The position numbers and the translations under genes are program-made. A stretch of DNA of 64,000 nt, taken from positions 1-64,000 of the forward strand of contig NZ_BCWW01000011.1 in assembly GCF_001894785.1 (NCBI RefSeq). The letters run 5' to 3'. This document shows, one piece after another, positions 25,588 to 34,362 of the stretch. Positions within the stretch are counted from its first letter, which is position 1; every line of letters begins with the position of its first letter. Under the pieces are notes generated by a model. That model was not told the origin of the DNA. It saw only the letters and a list, made by a program, of their open reading frames with translations, and made no database searches. This DNA comes from Rhodococcoides fascians NBRC 12155 = LMG 3623. Lineage in GTDB: Bacteria; Actinomycetota; Actinomycetes; Mycobacteriales; Mycobacteriaceae.

Positions 25588-26487
25588 ATGAAAGCTGTTG
25601 TCATCACCGGCAAGGGTGGACCCGAGGTACTCACAGTCGCGGAGATCGACGAGCCCGACGCAGGCTCGGGCGACGTCACCGTGTCGGTGGCTGCGGCAGC
25701 CGTCAATCCGGTCGACATCAAGACCCGCTCGGGATTCCTGCCTATCGAACTGACGTACCCCGCGGTCCTCGGTTGGGATCTGTCCGGCACCGTCGTCGCC
25801 GTCGGACCATCGGTCACCCGATTTGCACCAGGCGACAACGTGATCGGAATGATCACGCAACCAGCGCACCGCTTCGGCACCTCTGCCGAGCGAGTCGTCG
25901 CCGACGAATCACTGTTCGCGCACGCACCTATCGGCATCAGCCTCCAGCACGCCGCAGCAATCCCACTCGCCGCCCTCACCGCCATGCAACTCATCGACAA
26001 GATCACCCTCCCTGCGCATTCGACGGTCTTGGTGACGGGTGCGGCCGGTGCGGTGGGCGGCATAGCGTCGGCGCTTCTGTCGATCCGCGGCCACACCGTC
26101 GACGCTGTCGCGCGGAAGTCCGATACCGAAAACCTCCTCGCACACGGTATGCGCAGGGTGTTCACGAGTCCCGTCGACCTGCCTGCGGGCGCTTACGACG
26201 CCGTGGTCGATACGGCCGGCATCGTCGACGCCATCGACAGCGTGCGCGACGGCGGAGCGTACGTCTCGATCGAGGACGGAAATCAGCCCGAGCCACAGCG
26301 CAACATCACGCCGAGTAAGAGCTACGTGAACGAGGACGGGCTGGGGCTCGAGAAATTCGTCTCGCCCGTCTCCGCGGGGACGATCACTGTTCCGGTCGCT
26401 CGCGAATGGGAATTCGACCAAGCCCCACAGGCACATTCGCTGCTGGCCGCCGGTGGAACACGAGGAAAGGTGTTGTTGATCCCATGA
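25588..26487 (+). CDS. NADPH:quinone oxidoreductase-like MDR-family reductase
   Basis: A 299-residue medium-chain reductase without the structural zinc loop. MKAVVITGKGGPEVLTV starts the GroES-like domain, with AAAVNPVDIKTRSGF typical of quinone oxidoreductases. The Rossmann motif VTGAAGAVGGIA lies at about residues 149-160. It probably reduces quinones or enones with NADPH. It is under the divergent TetR repressor through the 25519 palindrome. The next gene, an LLM-class reductase, starts 31 bases after its stop and may be co-transcribed. Confidence 0.83.
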   Translation: MKAVVITGKGGPEVLTVAEIDEPDAGSGDVTVSVAAAAVNPVDIKTRSGFLPIELTYPAVLGWDLSGTVVAVGPSVTRFAPGDNVIGMITQPAHRFGTSAERVVADESLFAHAPIGISLQHAAAIPLAALTAMQLIDKITLPAHSTVLVTGAAGAVGGIASALLSIRGHTVDAVARKSDTENLLAHGMRRVFTSPVDLPAGAYDAVVDTAGIVDAIDSVRDGGAYVSIEDGNQPEPQRNITPSKSYVNEDGLGLEKFVSPVSAGTITVPVAREWEFDQAPQAHSLLAAGGTRGKVLLIP

Positions 26488-26518
26488 TCGGTGATGCTCG
26501 ACCCGTCCCCGGTGCGCT

Positions 26519-27388
26519 ATGAAATACGGAATCAATCTTCCCAACTTCGGGCCGCAGATCGACCCGGACGGAATTCTCGCGTGGGCGCGCACTGCCGAAT
26601 CCGCTGGTTTCGACAACGTGCTGCTTTCCGATCACGTCGTACTGACCGAAGACGCTCACGGCCGCTCGCCGTCACCCTTCTACGAATGCCTGGCGACGCT
26701 GTCGTGGCTCGCGGGTCAGACCGAGTCCATTCGCCTCGGCAGCGGGGTACTGATCGGAAGCCATCGCCATCCGGCGCATCTGGCTCACGCGACCGCCACA
26801 ATCGACCGGCTCAGCGGTGGACGACTCATCGTAGGAGTGGGCGTCGGTTGGACGACCCAGGCATTCGATGTGCTGGGTGTTCCCTTCGACCGGCGAGGTC
26901 GAATGACCGATTCGACGCTCGAAACTCTGCGTGCAGCATGGTCTTCCGAAACGTACGGGGCCATGGGAGCAAGCGGCACACCCCGCCGAGTTCACACTGG
27001 ACCGCTACCGCTGCAGACACCGCATCCGCCACTGTGGATCGGTGGCAACGGTGCAGCCGCACTCGACCGGACGAACGCGTTGGGCACCGGCTGGCATCCC
27101 CTACACCCCACCCGGCAGCAATGCATCGATGGATCCCGCGCGCTGAACGATGGTAAGGAGTTCGTCCCGCGGATCTTCTTCCTACCCTCTGACGCTTCGG
27201 TGCAATCGCCGAACCGCCCGCTCGGCTACGGGTCCATCGAACAAATTCTTGAAGACGTTCAGTTCCTCGCCGAACTAGGCACCGAGACAATCGTTCTCGA
27301 CACCGACCCTGGAGACCAGAAGCTTCGAAGTTTCACTGCCCACGATCTCGAACTAGTTCGATACGCAGGCGACGTGTTGGGGATGTGA
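26519..27388 (+). CDS. LLM-class F420-dependent oxidoreductase
   Basis: A 289-residue luciferase-like monooxygenase-fold protein. MKYGINLPNFGPQIDPDGI, ESAGFDNVLLSDHVV and ATIDRLSGGRLIVGVGVGW are standard LLM blocks. The mycobacterial/rhodococcal members mostly use F420 rather than FMN. The reaction is hydride transfer to an unknown substrate. It lies close behind the quinone reductase gene and would fall under the same TetR control, a possible redox-detoxification pair. Confidence 0.85.
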   Translation: MKYGINLPNFGPQIDPDGILAWARTAESAGFDNVLLSDHVVLTEDAHGRSPSPFYECLATLSWLAGQTESIRLGSGVLIGSHRHPAHLAHATATIDRLSGGRLIVGVGVGWTTQAFDVLGVPFDRRGRMTDSTLETLRAAWSSETYGAMGASGTPRRVHTGPLPLQTPHPPLWIGGNGAAALDRTNALGTGWHPLHPTRQQCIDGSRALNDGKEFVPRIFFLPSDASVQSPNRPLGYGSIEQILEDVQFLAELGTETIVLDTDPGDQKLRSFTAHDLELVRYAGDVLGM

Positions 27389-27410
27389 GTCACACGCTCG
27401 ACAGTGCGAA

Positions 27411-27698
27411 CTATCCGCTCCAACCCCAGTTGTAGGGGTTCACCACGATTCGATACCAGACATCGGTGTCCGCAACGTTGGTGCAGGGCACCAGGATGTA
27501 CGACTGTGATGCTTGCTCGAGCGACAACGCCTTGTTGCAGAAGTACTGTGCGCCTTCGCCGGATTGCTCCGCGCGATAGACGGGGCCGTAGTGCCATTCG
27601 TCGGCACTTGCGGTCGCAGCCCCCATCGTGGCACCGGCGGCGAGCGGAAGCGCCAGAAGTCCGGTCAATACGGCAATACGTCGGCTGATGCGGTTCAT
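27411..27698 (-). CDS. small secreted protein
   Basis: A 95-residue protein with a cleavable signal peptide: basic start MNRISRR, a hydrophobic core and a probable cut after TASA near residue 32. The mature part has two cysteines (YFCNKA and VPCTNV) that could form a disulfide, and ends in a Trp/Asn-rich tail. No family was recognised. ATG 27698 is chosen for the signal peptide. It is convergent with the LLM reductase and lies upstream of, but not obviously linked to, the next lipoprotein. Confidence 0.65.
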   Translation of the reverse strand: MNRISRRIAVLTGLLALPLAAGATMGAATASADEWHYGPVYRAEQSGEGAQYFCNKALSLEQASQSYILVPCTNVADTDVWYRIVVNPYNWGWSG

Positions 27699-27899
27699 TC
27701 GAGGGCCTTTCGTGGCGGCACGTCCTGCACAACGTCGCCGGCCGTGGTCCGGCCACCGACTCGATCCGTTCATTGGTGACGTCGCTCGACGGCCGAGTCG
27801 CGTTACCGCTCGCGAGAACGACGGTCCCGCAGCCCTATCGAACTCGGTATACGGCTTGTCGGCGTCGTCGACGACCGGGACCGTCCTGGGCACACACAG

Positions 27900-28469
27900 C
27901 TATTCACATTGCGGGCCAGTGATGTACCCCTGCTCGCAGCCATACTGCGTTTGTATGTCACCGCTGGTGGGTTCTTCTCCGCAGAGGACGCCGCAGCGCT
28001 CATACCCGTTGACGACACCATCGCCGTTGCGGTCTTCGGATTCGTTGTACGGATAGCCGGATTCCTGTGACGGCACCGTAGCTGTACACCTCGGATCGTT
28101 CACCGCATAGGACCCATCGGTGAAGACCGCGGTACCGCCGTAATCGCAGTATCTGAACTCGGGAGGTGCAGGGGCGACGTATGTGTCGCATTCGGCTTCG
28201 TATCCCGTCGTTCCGTCTGAATATAAAGCTGTGCCGGACTGGTACAGGCCCAAGTCTCCACATTGAAAGGTGACCGGTTGGGGCTGAGGAACGGGTGCCT
28301 GCGTGGGTGGTGGCGGCGGCTCGACGGTGAGGGTTGGCGGTGCGGATGCCGGACTGGACCCCCTCGACACGGGGGGATTGTCGCTCGGAGGCTCGGTTGC
28401 GCCGTCGTTTGAGCAGCTCAGGCATGCTAGAGCGATTGCGATGACTGCAATGGACAATCTTCTCGACAT
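27900..28469 (-). CDS. cysteine-rich lipoprotein with EF-hand-like loop
   Basis: A 189-residue exported protein. The signal peptide ends in ALACLSC, with Cys16 or Cys19 as lipidation site, followed by a Pro/Ser-rich linker to residue 65. Two related segments follow, starting with CGDLGLYQSGTALYSDG (70-86) and CDYGGTAVFTDGSYAVND (108-125), so there is an internal repeat. Residues 146-157 (DRNGDGVVNGYE) match a calcium-binding EF-hand/dockerin loop. Several paired cysteines suggest disulfides. The function is unknown; cell-surface calcium binding is an inference. Confidence 0.65.
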   Translation of the reverse strand: MSRRLSIAVIAIALACLSCSNDGATEPPSDNPPVSRGSSPASAPPTLTVEPPPPPTQAPVPQPQPVTFQCGDLGLYQSGTALYSDGTTGYEAECDTYVAPAPPEFRYCDYGGTAVFTDGSYAVNDPRCTATVPSQESGYPYNESEDRNGDGVVNGYERCGVLCGEEPTSGDIQTQYGCEQGYITGPQCE

Positions 28470-28722
28470 AGCCACTCCGAACGAATCAGATAGCGTGGGC
28501 CCGTCCCCGACCACAGGCAATGTCGATCCAGTATGGCAATTGACTGGACGCTGAAGCGCTTGATTCGACACCCGACATCTGGAGATACGCCTTTGATCCC
28601 GGACACAGGGGTGGCGACACGGGATGAATGCGGTGCCGCACCTCGGCTGTCCGAGCGCAGTCCGGATGCAACCGCCAAAGATCCTGGCTGCGAGTGCCTG
28701 CTCGGATTTACAGCGAGCTAGC

Positions 28723-29100
28723 TCAGGACACTACGAAGTGCGAGAGGATCGCTTGAACCTCGTAGATGTCGACCTGCTTGGTGAACTGCTTCTGGATAGG
28801 AACCGCGTTGCCCGAAATCCAGATTTTCAATTCGGCGTCCAGATCGAAAGTACCGGCAGTTTCGACAGCGAAGTGTGTGATCGAGCGGTAGGGCACGCTG
28901 TGGTATTCGACTTTCTTGCCGGTCAGACCTTGTTTGTCGATCATCAGTAGACGACGGTTGGTGAACAGGAAGGCGTCTCGGACCAACTGGTACGCCGCGT
29001 GGATTTGCTCGCCACCGCCGAGTAGCCGGCTGTACTCCTGATGCGCTGCGACAGGATCGATCTTTCCTGCGTTGCCGATCAGACCGTCCATGAAGCCCAT
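28723..29100 (-). CDS. bacterial PH-domain protein (YvbH-like)
   Basis: A 125-residue soluble protein with the features of the bacterial PH domain bPH_1: LVRDAFLFTNRRLLMIDKQGLTGKKVEYHSVPYRSITHF in the centre (two successive strands around residues 40-80) and ETAGTFDLDAELKIWISG following. Such proteins form ring-like oligomers and their roles are poorly known. ATG 29100 fits the family length. No operon partner is visible. Confidence 0.8.
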   Translation of the reverse strand: MGFMDGLIGNAGKIDPVAAHQEYSRLLGGGEQIHAAYQLVRDAFLFTNRRLLMIDKQGLTGKKVEYHSVPYRSITHFAVETAGTFDLDAELKIWISGNAVPIQKQFTKQVDIYEVQAILSHFVVS

Positions 29101-29495
29101 GTGCTCACGCCTCTTCCGCCCAGTCCGCCGCGTGCGGACACCTGAAATCTAGTCGCTGACGAATCCACTCTCGTTACCGCACACTCACTTGACCAAGATC
29201 TGGATTGGTGCGATCACTCCGAAGTACAGACGCTCTCCGTGCCGATCTGTGCAGCTCGACAGCGTGGCCGCGGTCGCGGATGCTCTGGGGTGCGATATCG
29301 CACTGCTCACGCGCGCCGGATCGTTTGTGCCACCGCTGGATCCGACATGATTCAAGCACTCGAGCTACGAGAGGTCGATGCAGCCGATGCCTACCAGGGA
29401 AGACCCCTTCTTCCCGATTTACTGACCCGCTCGGGAAACGACATGGTGTTTCGATACGACAGCACCTACCTCGACGACTCCTCTGCGTCGGATCG
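29101..29495. other. 395-base stretch without a supported gene
   Basis: Only short frames with poor codon character are present, for example an ATG at 29347 reading 55 codons up to 29514. No RNA gene or repeat was recognised. It separates the PH-domain gene from the convergently read end of the uracil phosphoribosyltransferase gene. Confidence 0.4.
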
Positions 29496-30119
29496 TCACC
29501 GAGGCCCGAATTGACGGTCTCCCGCATCCCCCAGTCCTGGCACGATGATGCCCTGATCGTTGAGCTCATCATCGACGGCGGCACACACCACACGGACGGG
29601 ATGTCCTGACTTCTCCAGCGCGGCAAGGCCTTCAGGTGTGACGACGACGCACACGACGACCACGTCGGTTGCTCCACGTGCGACGAGCAAGTCGATCGTC
29701 GCGGTCATGGACCCGCCTGTGGCCAACATCGGGTCGAGAACGAACACCGGCGTGCCGGCGAGATCTGCGGGGAGAGACTCGAGGTACGGCACCGGCTGCA
29801 GTGTCTCTTCGTCTCGCGCCATGCCGATGAATCCCACACCGGATCGCGGAATGAGCGCACTCGCCTGCTCCACCATGCCCAGCCCGGCCCGCAGAACCGG
29901 CACGAGCAGAGGTGGATTCGCCAACCGAACACCCGTGGTGCGGGCAACCGGGGTGTCGACCTCGAAGGTGTCCACCGGGGCATCACGCAAAGCCTCGTAC
30001 ACCAAGGTGTGTGTCAGCTGCCGCAGCGCCGAACGGAAGGTCGCGTTGTCACTGTGGACGTCGCGCATCGTCGTCAAAAGCGCTGCGGTCAAGGGATGGT
30101 CGACTACGTGGGTATCCAT
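29496..30119 (-). CDS. upp: uracil phosphoribosyltransferase
   Basis: A 207-residue UPRT (EC 2.4.2.9), which makes UMP from uracil and PRPP. The PRPP loop [21 protein letters not shown] is split here as DPMLATGGS (residues about 127-135) with its following helix. [18 protein letters not shown] and the C-terminal uracil-binding [12 protein letters not shown] are also present, so the enzyme looks intact. It reads away from the CoA-transferase gene, sharing a 200-base divergent promoter with a GGCA-N5-TGCC element. Uracil salvage placed beside uracil degradation genes supports the reading of the whole region. Confidence 0.95.
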   Translation of the reverse strand: MDTHVVDHPLTAALLTTMRDVHSDNATFRSALRQLTHTLVYEALRDAPVDTFEVDTPVARTTGVRLANPPLLVPVLRAGLGMVEQASALIPRSGVGFIGMARDEETLQPVPYLESLPADLAGTPVFVLDPMLATGGSMTATIDLLVARGATDVVVVCVVVTPEGLAALEKSGHPVRVVCAAVDDELNDQGIIVPGLGDAGDRQFGPR

Positions 30120-30204
30120 GGTCGCAGATTATGGGCCCCTCGTCGGCCATCCGTCCACACGGCTCGCGCTCGCTCGAACTGTCCGAAAGCGACCCCTCAG
30201 CGTC

Positions 30205-30217
30205 GGCAACTTTTGCC
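30205..30217. promoter_or_regulatory. pyrimidine-cluster inverted repeat, copy 1
   Basis: GGCAACTTTTGCC lies between upp and the CoA-transferase gene: GGCA-N5-TGCC, the same architecture as sites before barbiturase (33032) and hyuA (48409). A short motif, so the evidence is the repeated placement rather than the sequence alone. Confidence 0.5.
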
Positions 30218-30322
30218 CACGACGGAGCCGCGACCGGCACGTTGACTCGGACGCATGACGCTTCGCAACGATCGATTCGAGTTCGACACCGACATCGCTC
30301 CCCTGTCTCGGAACGCAATCCG

Positions 30323-31495
30323 ATGACGGTCGGACCGCTCTCCGACTGCCTGGTCGTCGACCTGTCGCGGGCACTCGCCGGACCCCATGCCGCGATGATG
30401 CTCGGGGACCTCGGCGCGCGAGTGATCAAGGTCGAATCGCCCAGCGGCGGTGACGACACGCGAAGCTGGGGGCCGCCCTTCGTCGCCGACGACGAGGGCG
30501 ATCGACACTCGACGTATTTCCTCTCGTGCAATCGCAACAAGGAGTCCATTGCACTGGACCTGAAAGCTGTCGACGGCCGAGAAACGCTCACCGCATTGAT
30601 CCGCCGCGCCGACGTGCTCGTCGAGAACTTCCGCCCCGGCGTTCTCGCTCGCCTCGGCTACAGCATGGAGGCATTGCACGAGCTGAACCCCCGTCTGGTG
30701 ATCCTGTCGATCACCGGTTTCGGCCACGACGGGCCAGAAGGCACGCGCCCGGGCTACGACCAGATCGCTCAGGGCGAAGCAGGATTGATGTCCCTGACCG
30801 GGCCGTCGAAGGACGAGCCCACTCGGGTCGGCGTTCCCATCGGCGATCTGCTCGCCGGAATGAACGGCGCGTACGGCGTCGTGGCCGCACTGCACGAGCG
30901 CAACACCACCGGCCGCGGCCGCGTCGTGCGTACCAGCCTGCTGGCCTCCATCGTCGGAGTGCACGCGTTTCAAGGCACTCGCTACACCGTGGCCGGCGAA
31001 GTGCCCCGCCCCACCGGCGGACATCACCCGTCGATCTGCCCGTACGGTCTGTTCCACTCGTCCGAGGGGCTGGTTCAGATTGCCGTGGGCAGCGAGGGAT
31101 TGTGGCAGCGCTTCGCTCCCGCATTCGGATTGGACCGTCCGGAGTGGGCCACCAACCCCCAACGGGTCGACGACAGAGAGGCCGTCATCGCCGCTGTCGA
31201 TGCCGTTTTCGCGGACTGGCCGACCGACAAACTTCTCGGACTACTCGGTGAGCTGGGCATACCGGCCGGACGCGTCCGTGATCTGGCCGAGGTCTACACC
31301 TGGGAACAGACCCGGTCGCAGGGACTGATGATCGACGTCGACCATTCGGCCCTGGGCACCATCACGTTGCCCGGCCCACCGCTGCGCATGGACGAGGATT
31401 GCGAGGGTGCCGCGATGCGCACGACGCACGCAGCCCCGCCGACCCTCGACCAGCACGGCGACTCGATCCGCGCCTGGCTCGAGACGACGCCATGA
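30323..31495 (+). CDS. CaiB/BaiF-family CoA-transferase
   Basis: A 390-residue family III CoA-transferase, which moves CoA between carboxylic acids. Typical blocks: VVDLSRALAGPHAAMMLGDLGA at the N-terminus (first 20 positions of it), LGARVIKVESP, DVLVENFRPGVLARLG, and the active-site aspartate region GYDQIAQGEAGLMSLTG. Start ATG 30323 removes a long non-family extension. It overlaps the next gene by four bases (ATGA). Position between upp and barbiturase, and coupling to a carboxyltransferase, suggest that it activates malonate, the end product of barbiturate degradation; this is an inference. Confidence 0.88.
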   Translation: MTVGPLSDCLVVDLSRALAGPHAAMMLGDLGARVIKVESPSGGDDTRSWGPPFVADDEGDRHSTYFLSCNRNKESIALDLKAVDGRETLTALIRRADVLVENFRPGVLARLGYSMEALHELNPRLVILSITGFGHDGPEGTRPGYDQIAQGEAGLMSLTGPSKDEPTRVGVPIGDLLAGMNGAYGVVAALHERNTTGRGRVVRTSLLASIVGVHAFQGTRYTVAGEVPRPTGGHHPSICPYGLFHSSEGLVQIAVGSEGLWQRFAPAFGLDRPEWATNPQRVDDREAVIAAVDAVFADWPTDKLLGLLGELGIPAGRVRDLAEVYTWEQTRSQGLMIDVDHSALGTITLPGPPLRMDEDCEGAAMRTTHAAPPTLDQHGDSIRAWLETTP

Positions 31496-33072
31496 CCCGC
31501 ACCGGCGCGCCGGCCCGGCTCGGCGCGCTCGAACTCGTCGAGATGGTCGTCGACGCCGGCAGTTTCGTCCGGTGGGACACCGACCCCCTTCCCCCGATCG
31601 GGGTGCACGGACCGGCGGAGCAGGGCTATCTCGACGAGCTCGCCGCGGCGCGCGAAACGAGCGGCTGCGACGAGTCGGTGTTGACCGGCGAAGCCACCCT
31701 CGCGGGGCGCCGAGTGGCACTCGTCCTGTGCGAGTTCGGGTTTCTCGCCGGCTCCATCGGAACGGCGGCCGCCGAACGATTGGTAAAGGCCGTCGAAAAG
31801 GCGACAGCAGAACAGCTTCCGCTGCTCGCGTCGCCGACCTCCGGCGGAACACGGATGCAGGAGGGCACGGTCGCCTTCTTGCAGATGGTCAAGATCTCGG
31901 CGGCTATCGCTGCGCACAAGTCGGCGGGTCTCGCCTACGCCGTGTACCTTCGCCATCCCACGACCGGTGGAGCACTTGCCTCGTGGGGCTCACTCGGCCA
32001 CGTCACTGCGGCCGAACCGGGTGCGCTCCTGGGCTTTCTCGGTCCGCGCGTGTACCAGGCGCTGTACGGCGAAAAGTTTCCCGAGGGAGTGCAGACAGCC
32101 GAAAACCTCGCCGCCCGTGGCCTGGTCGACGCGGTGGTCCCTCCCGAGCAACTCCGTGAGGTTGCCATTTCGGCGCTCGCCGTCCTGTGTGCGCCACACG
32201 AGCCACCTCCGCCGGTTCCGAACATCCCGTTGGAGCACCTCGACGATGTGCCTGCATGGGAATCCATCCGTCGTTCTCGACGGCCGGAACGGCCGGGAGT
32301 ACGCCACCTCGTACGATCGGCCGCGAACACGGTGACGACGTTGCAGGGCACCGGAGCCGGTGAGATCGAACCCGGTTTGTTTCTGGCCCTTGCCAAGTTC
32401 GGGGCCTCGGCGTGTGTCCTTCTCGGCCAGGACCGCACTTTCGCCGATCAGCCGTTGGGTCCCGCCGGCCTCCGGGAGGCACGACGCGGAATGCGGCTGG
32501 CGGAAGAGCTGCAACTACCCCTCGTCACAGTCATCGACACTGCCGGTGCCGCGTTGAGCAAGGAGGCCGAAGAAGGTGGCCTCGCGGGCGAGATCGCCCG
32601 CTGTTTGGTCGAACTCACGACACTGAAGGCACCGACGATCTGCCTGCTGCTCGGCCAGGGAGCCGGCGGCGGCGCACTCGCACTGCTCCCCGCCGATCGG
32701 GTGCTGTGTGCTCAGCACGGTTGGCTGTCGCCACTGCCGCCGGAGGGTGCATCGGCGATCAAGTTCCACACCACCGACCGCGCAGCCGAGATGGCAGAGG
32801 AGCAGGGCGTGCGCAGCCTGGACCTGCTGCGTAACGGTGTCATCGACCGGATCGTGGCCGAACGGCCGGATGCCTCCGACGAGCCTGCGGCGTTCCTGTC
32901 TCGCCTCGGGACCGTGCTCGAACACGAGTTGGCCGTCCTCCTTGCTGCCGACCCTGCCGCGCTGGCGACCTCACGGCTGCAGCGCTACCGCTACCTGGGG
33001 ATGTCCGATAACCAAAAAAGTGCGCTGATTGGGCAAAGCTTGCCAGTGCACCCCCGGTCCCACGGTCGATAA
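31492..33072 (+). CDS. fused AccD/AccA-type carboxyltransferase
   Basis: A 526-residue protein with two crotonase-like carboxyltransferase halves. The N-terminal beta-type half includes SPTSGGTRMQEGTVAFLQM (about 121-139). The C-terminal alpha-type half has VTVIDTAGAALSKEAEEGG and LLLGQGAGGGALALL (oxyanion-hole glycines). It resembles the mycobacterial AccD3 type. Known families with this fold transfer or remove carboxyl groups of malonyl-CoA, including the MdcD/MdcE subunits of malonate decarboxylase. With the CoA-transferase it could turn malonate into acetyl-CoA. No biotin carboxylase or carrier gene is near. The last 25 residues look like an extra tail. Confidence 0.8.
   Translation: MTRTGAPARLGALELVEMVVDAGSFVRWDTDPLPPIGVHGPAEQGYLDELAAARETSGCDESVLTGEATLAGRRVALVLCEFGFLAGSIGTAAAERLVKAVEKATAEQLPLLASPTSGGTRMQEGTVAFLQMVKISAAIAAHKSAGLAYAVYLRHPTTGGALASWGSLGHVTAAEPGALLGFLGPRVYQALYGEKFPEGVQTAENLAARGLVDAVVPPEQLREVAISALAVLCAPHEPPPPVPNIPLEHLDDVPAWESIRRSRRPERPGVRHLVRSAANTVTTLQGTGAGEIEPGLFLALAKFGASACVLLGQDRTFADQPLGPAGLREARRGMRLAEELQLPLVTVIDTAGAALSKEAEEGGLAGEIARCLVELTTLKAPTICLLLGQGAGGGALALLPADRVLCAQHGWLSPLPPEGASAIKFHTTDRAAEMAEEQGVRSLDLLRNGVIDRIVAERPDASDEPAAFLSRLGTVLEHELAVLLAADPAALATSRLQRYRYLGMSDNQKSALIGQSLPVHPRSHGR
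33032..33044. promoter_or_regulatory. pyrimidine-cluster inverted repeat, copy 2
   Basis: GGCAAAGCTTGCC, preceded by TTG and followed by AGT, lies 107 bases before the barbiturase start, inside the 3' end of the carboxyltransferase gene. Same GGCA-N5-TGCC layout as copies 1 and 3. Confidence 0.5.
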
Positions 33073-33150
33073 CGTTCGTGGGGCGAGCCCCCGCCGCGCG
33101 AACGCCGGCCGACTCTGCAGTACCCACAGATCCCGATGAAGGAGATTTCA

Positions 33151-34257
33151 GTGCCCGACGCAATCGAGGTCCGCAAGGTCCCGCTCCACAACGTGTCCGA
33201 TGCCAGCGAGCTGGCGAAGCTCATCGACGACGGGGTGCTCGACGCCGACCGGGTCATTGCAGTCATCGGTAAGACCGAAGGCAACGGCGGAGTCAACGAC
33301 TACACCCGCATCATCGCCGACCGAGCTTTCCGCGAAGTGTTGTCCGCGAAAGGAACTCGCAGCGCACACGATGTCGGCGAGGTTCCGATCGTCTGGTCCG
33401 GTGGCACCGACGGAGTCATCAGCCCCCACGCCACCATCTTCGCGACCGTACCGTCGGACAAGGCAGTGCAGACCGAGGAGCCGCGCCTGACGGTCGGCGT
33501 CGCGATGAGCGAGCAGTTGATGCCCGAGGACATCGGCCGCACCGCGATGATCACCAAAGTGGCTGCAGCAGTCAAGGATGCGATGGCCAACGCGGGCATC
33601 ACCGATCCCGCAGACGTGCACTACGTGCAGACCAAGACCCCGCTGCTGACGATTCACACCATCCGTGACGCCAAGAGCCGTGGCAAGACCGTCTGGACCG
33701 AGCAGACCCACGAGTCGATGGATCTGTCCAACGGCGGCACCGCTCTCGGTATCGCTGTCGCACTCGGTGAGATCGATATGCCGACCGACGAGGACGTCAT
33801 GCATAGTCGTGAGCTGTACTCCTCGGTGGCGTCGTGCTCCTCGGGCGTCGAGTTGGACCGTGCGCAGATCGTCGTCGTGGGTAACACTCGCGGAATCGGC
33901 GGCCGGTACCGCATCGGACACAGCGTGATGAACGACGCGCTCGATCAGGACGGCATCTGGAACGCGATCAAGGATGCCGGTCTCGAACTCCCCGAACGGC
34001 CGCACACGAAGGATCTGGGCGGCAAGCTCGTCAACGTCTTCCTCAAATGCGAAGCAAGCCAGGACGGTACGGTCCGTGGACGGCGCAACGCCATGCTCGA
34101 CGATTCCGACGTCCATTGGCACCGCCAGATCAAGGCGTGCGTCGGCGGCGTCACCGCAGCAGTGACCGGCGACCCAGCGGTCTTCGTATCGGTCTCGGCA
34201 GCGCACCAGGGCCCCGAAGGTGGCGGCCCCGTCGCCGCGATCGTCGACCTCGGATAA
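33151..34257 (+). CDS. barbiturase (ring-opening amidohydrolase)
   Basis: A 368-residue member of the AtzD/TrzD/barbiturase family. Barbiturase (EC 3.5.2.1) opens barbiturate to ureidomalonate in oxidative pyrimidine degradation. The three-fold internal architecture shows as three serine sites: VWSGG (81-85), SVASCSSG (225-232) and [10 protein letters not shown] (345-354). Paired lysines include Lys41 and Lys162. The sequence agrees closely with what I remember of the characterised Rhodococcus erythropolis barbiturase, much more than with cyanuric acid hydrolases. GTG 33151 has AAGGAG eight bases upstream; ATG 33136 would contain that site and is rejected. Confidence 0.93.
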   Translation: MPDAIEVRKVPLHNVSDASELAKLIDDGVLDADRVIAVIGKTEGNGGVNDYTRIIADRAFREVLSAKGTRSAHDVGEVPIVWSGGTDGVISPHATIFATVPSDKAVQTEEPRLTVGVAMSEQLMPEDIGRTAMITKVAAAVKDAMANAGITDPADVHYVQTKTPLLTIHTIRDAKSRGKTVWTEQTHESMDLSNGGTALGIAVALGEIDMPTDEDVMHSRELYSSVASCSSGVELDRAQIVVVGNTRGIGGRYRIGHSVMNDALDQDGIWNAIKDAGLELPERPHTKDLGGKLVNVFLKCEASQDGTVRGRRNAMLDDSDVHWHRQIKACVGGVTAAVTGDPAVFVSVSAAHQGPEGGGPVAAIVDLG

Positions 34258-34279
34258 CGCCGGTTTCGATATCGAACAG

Positions 34280-34316
34280 CGCCGCGCGAACCCGACAGTC
34301 TGGGGTTCGCGCGGCG
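34280..34316. terminator. strong hairpin between barbiturase and amidase genes
   Basis: Arms CGCCGCGCGAACCC (34280-34293) and GGGTTCGCGCGGCG (34303-34316) pair perfectly over 14 bases around a nine-base loop, 23 bases after the barbiturase stop. No T-run follows. It may end the transcript or partly attenuate readthrough into the amidase. Confidence 0.65.
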
Positions 34317-34362
34317 TCCGGCCCTCCCTGCTTCTGCGTCTCTCTCGAACGAAGGAACCACC

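Noticed and set aside
29239-29514. Small plus-strand gene
   Set aside because: Arg/Ser/Cys-rich N-terminal half, no ribosome binding site, no family, and the 3' end overlaps upp.
33151-34257. Cyanuric acid hydrolase
   Set aside because: Same family, but the sequence resembles remembered Rhodococcus barbiturase throughout, and the neighbours handle uracil rather than s-triazines.
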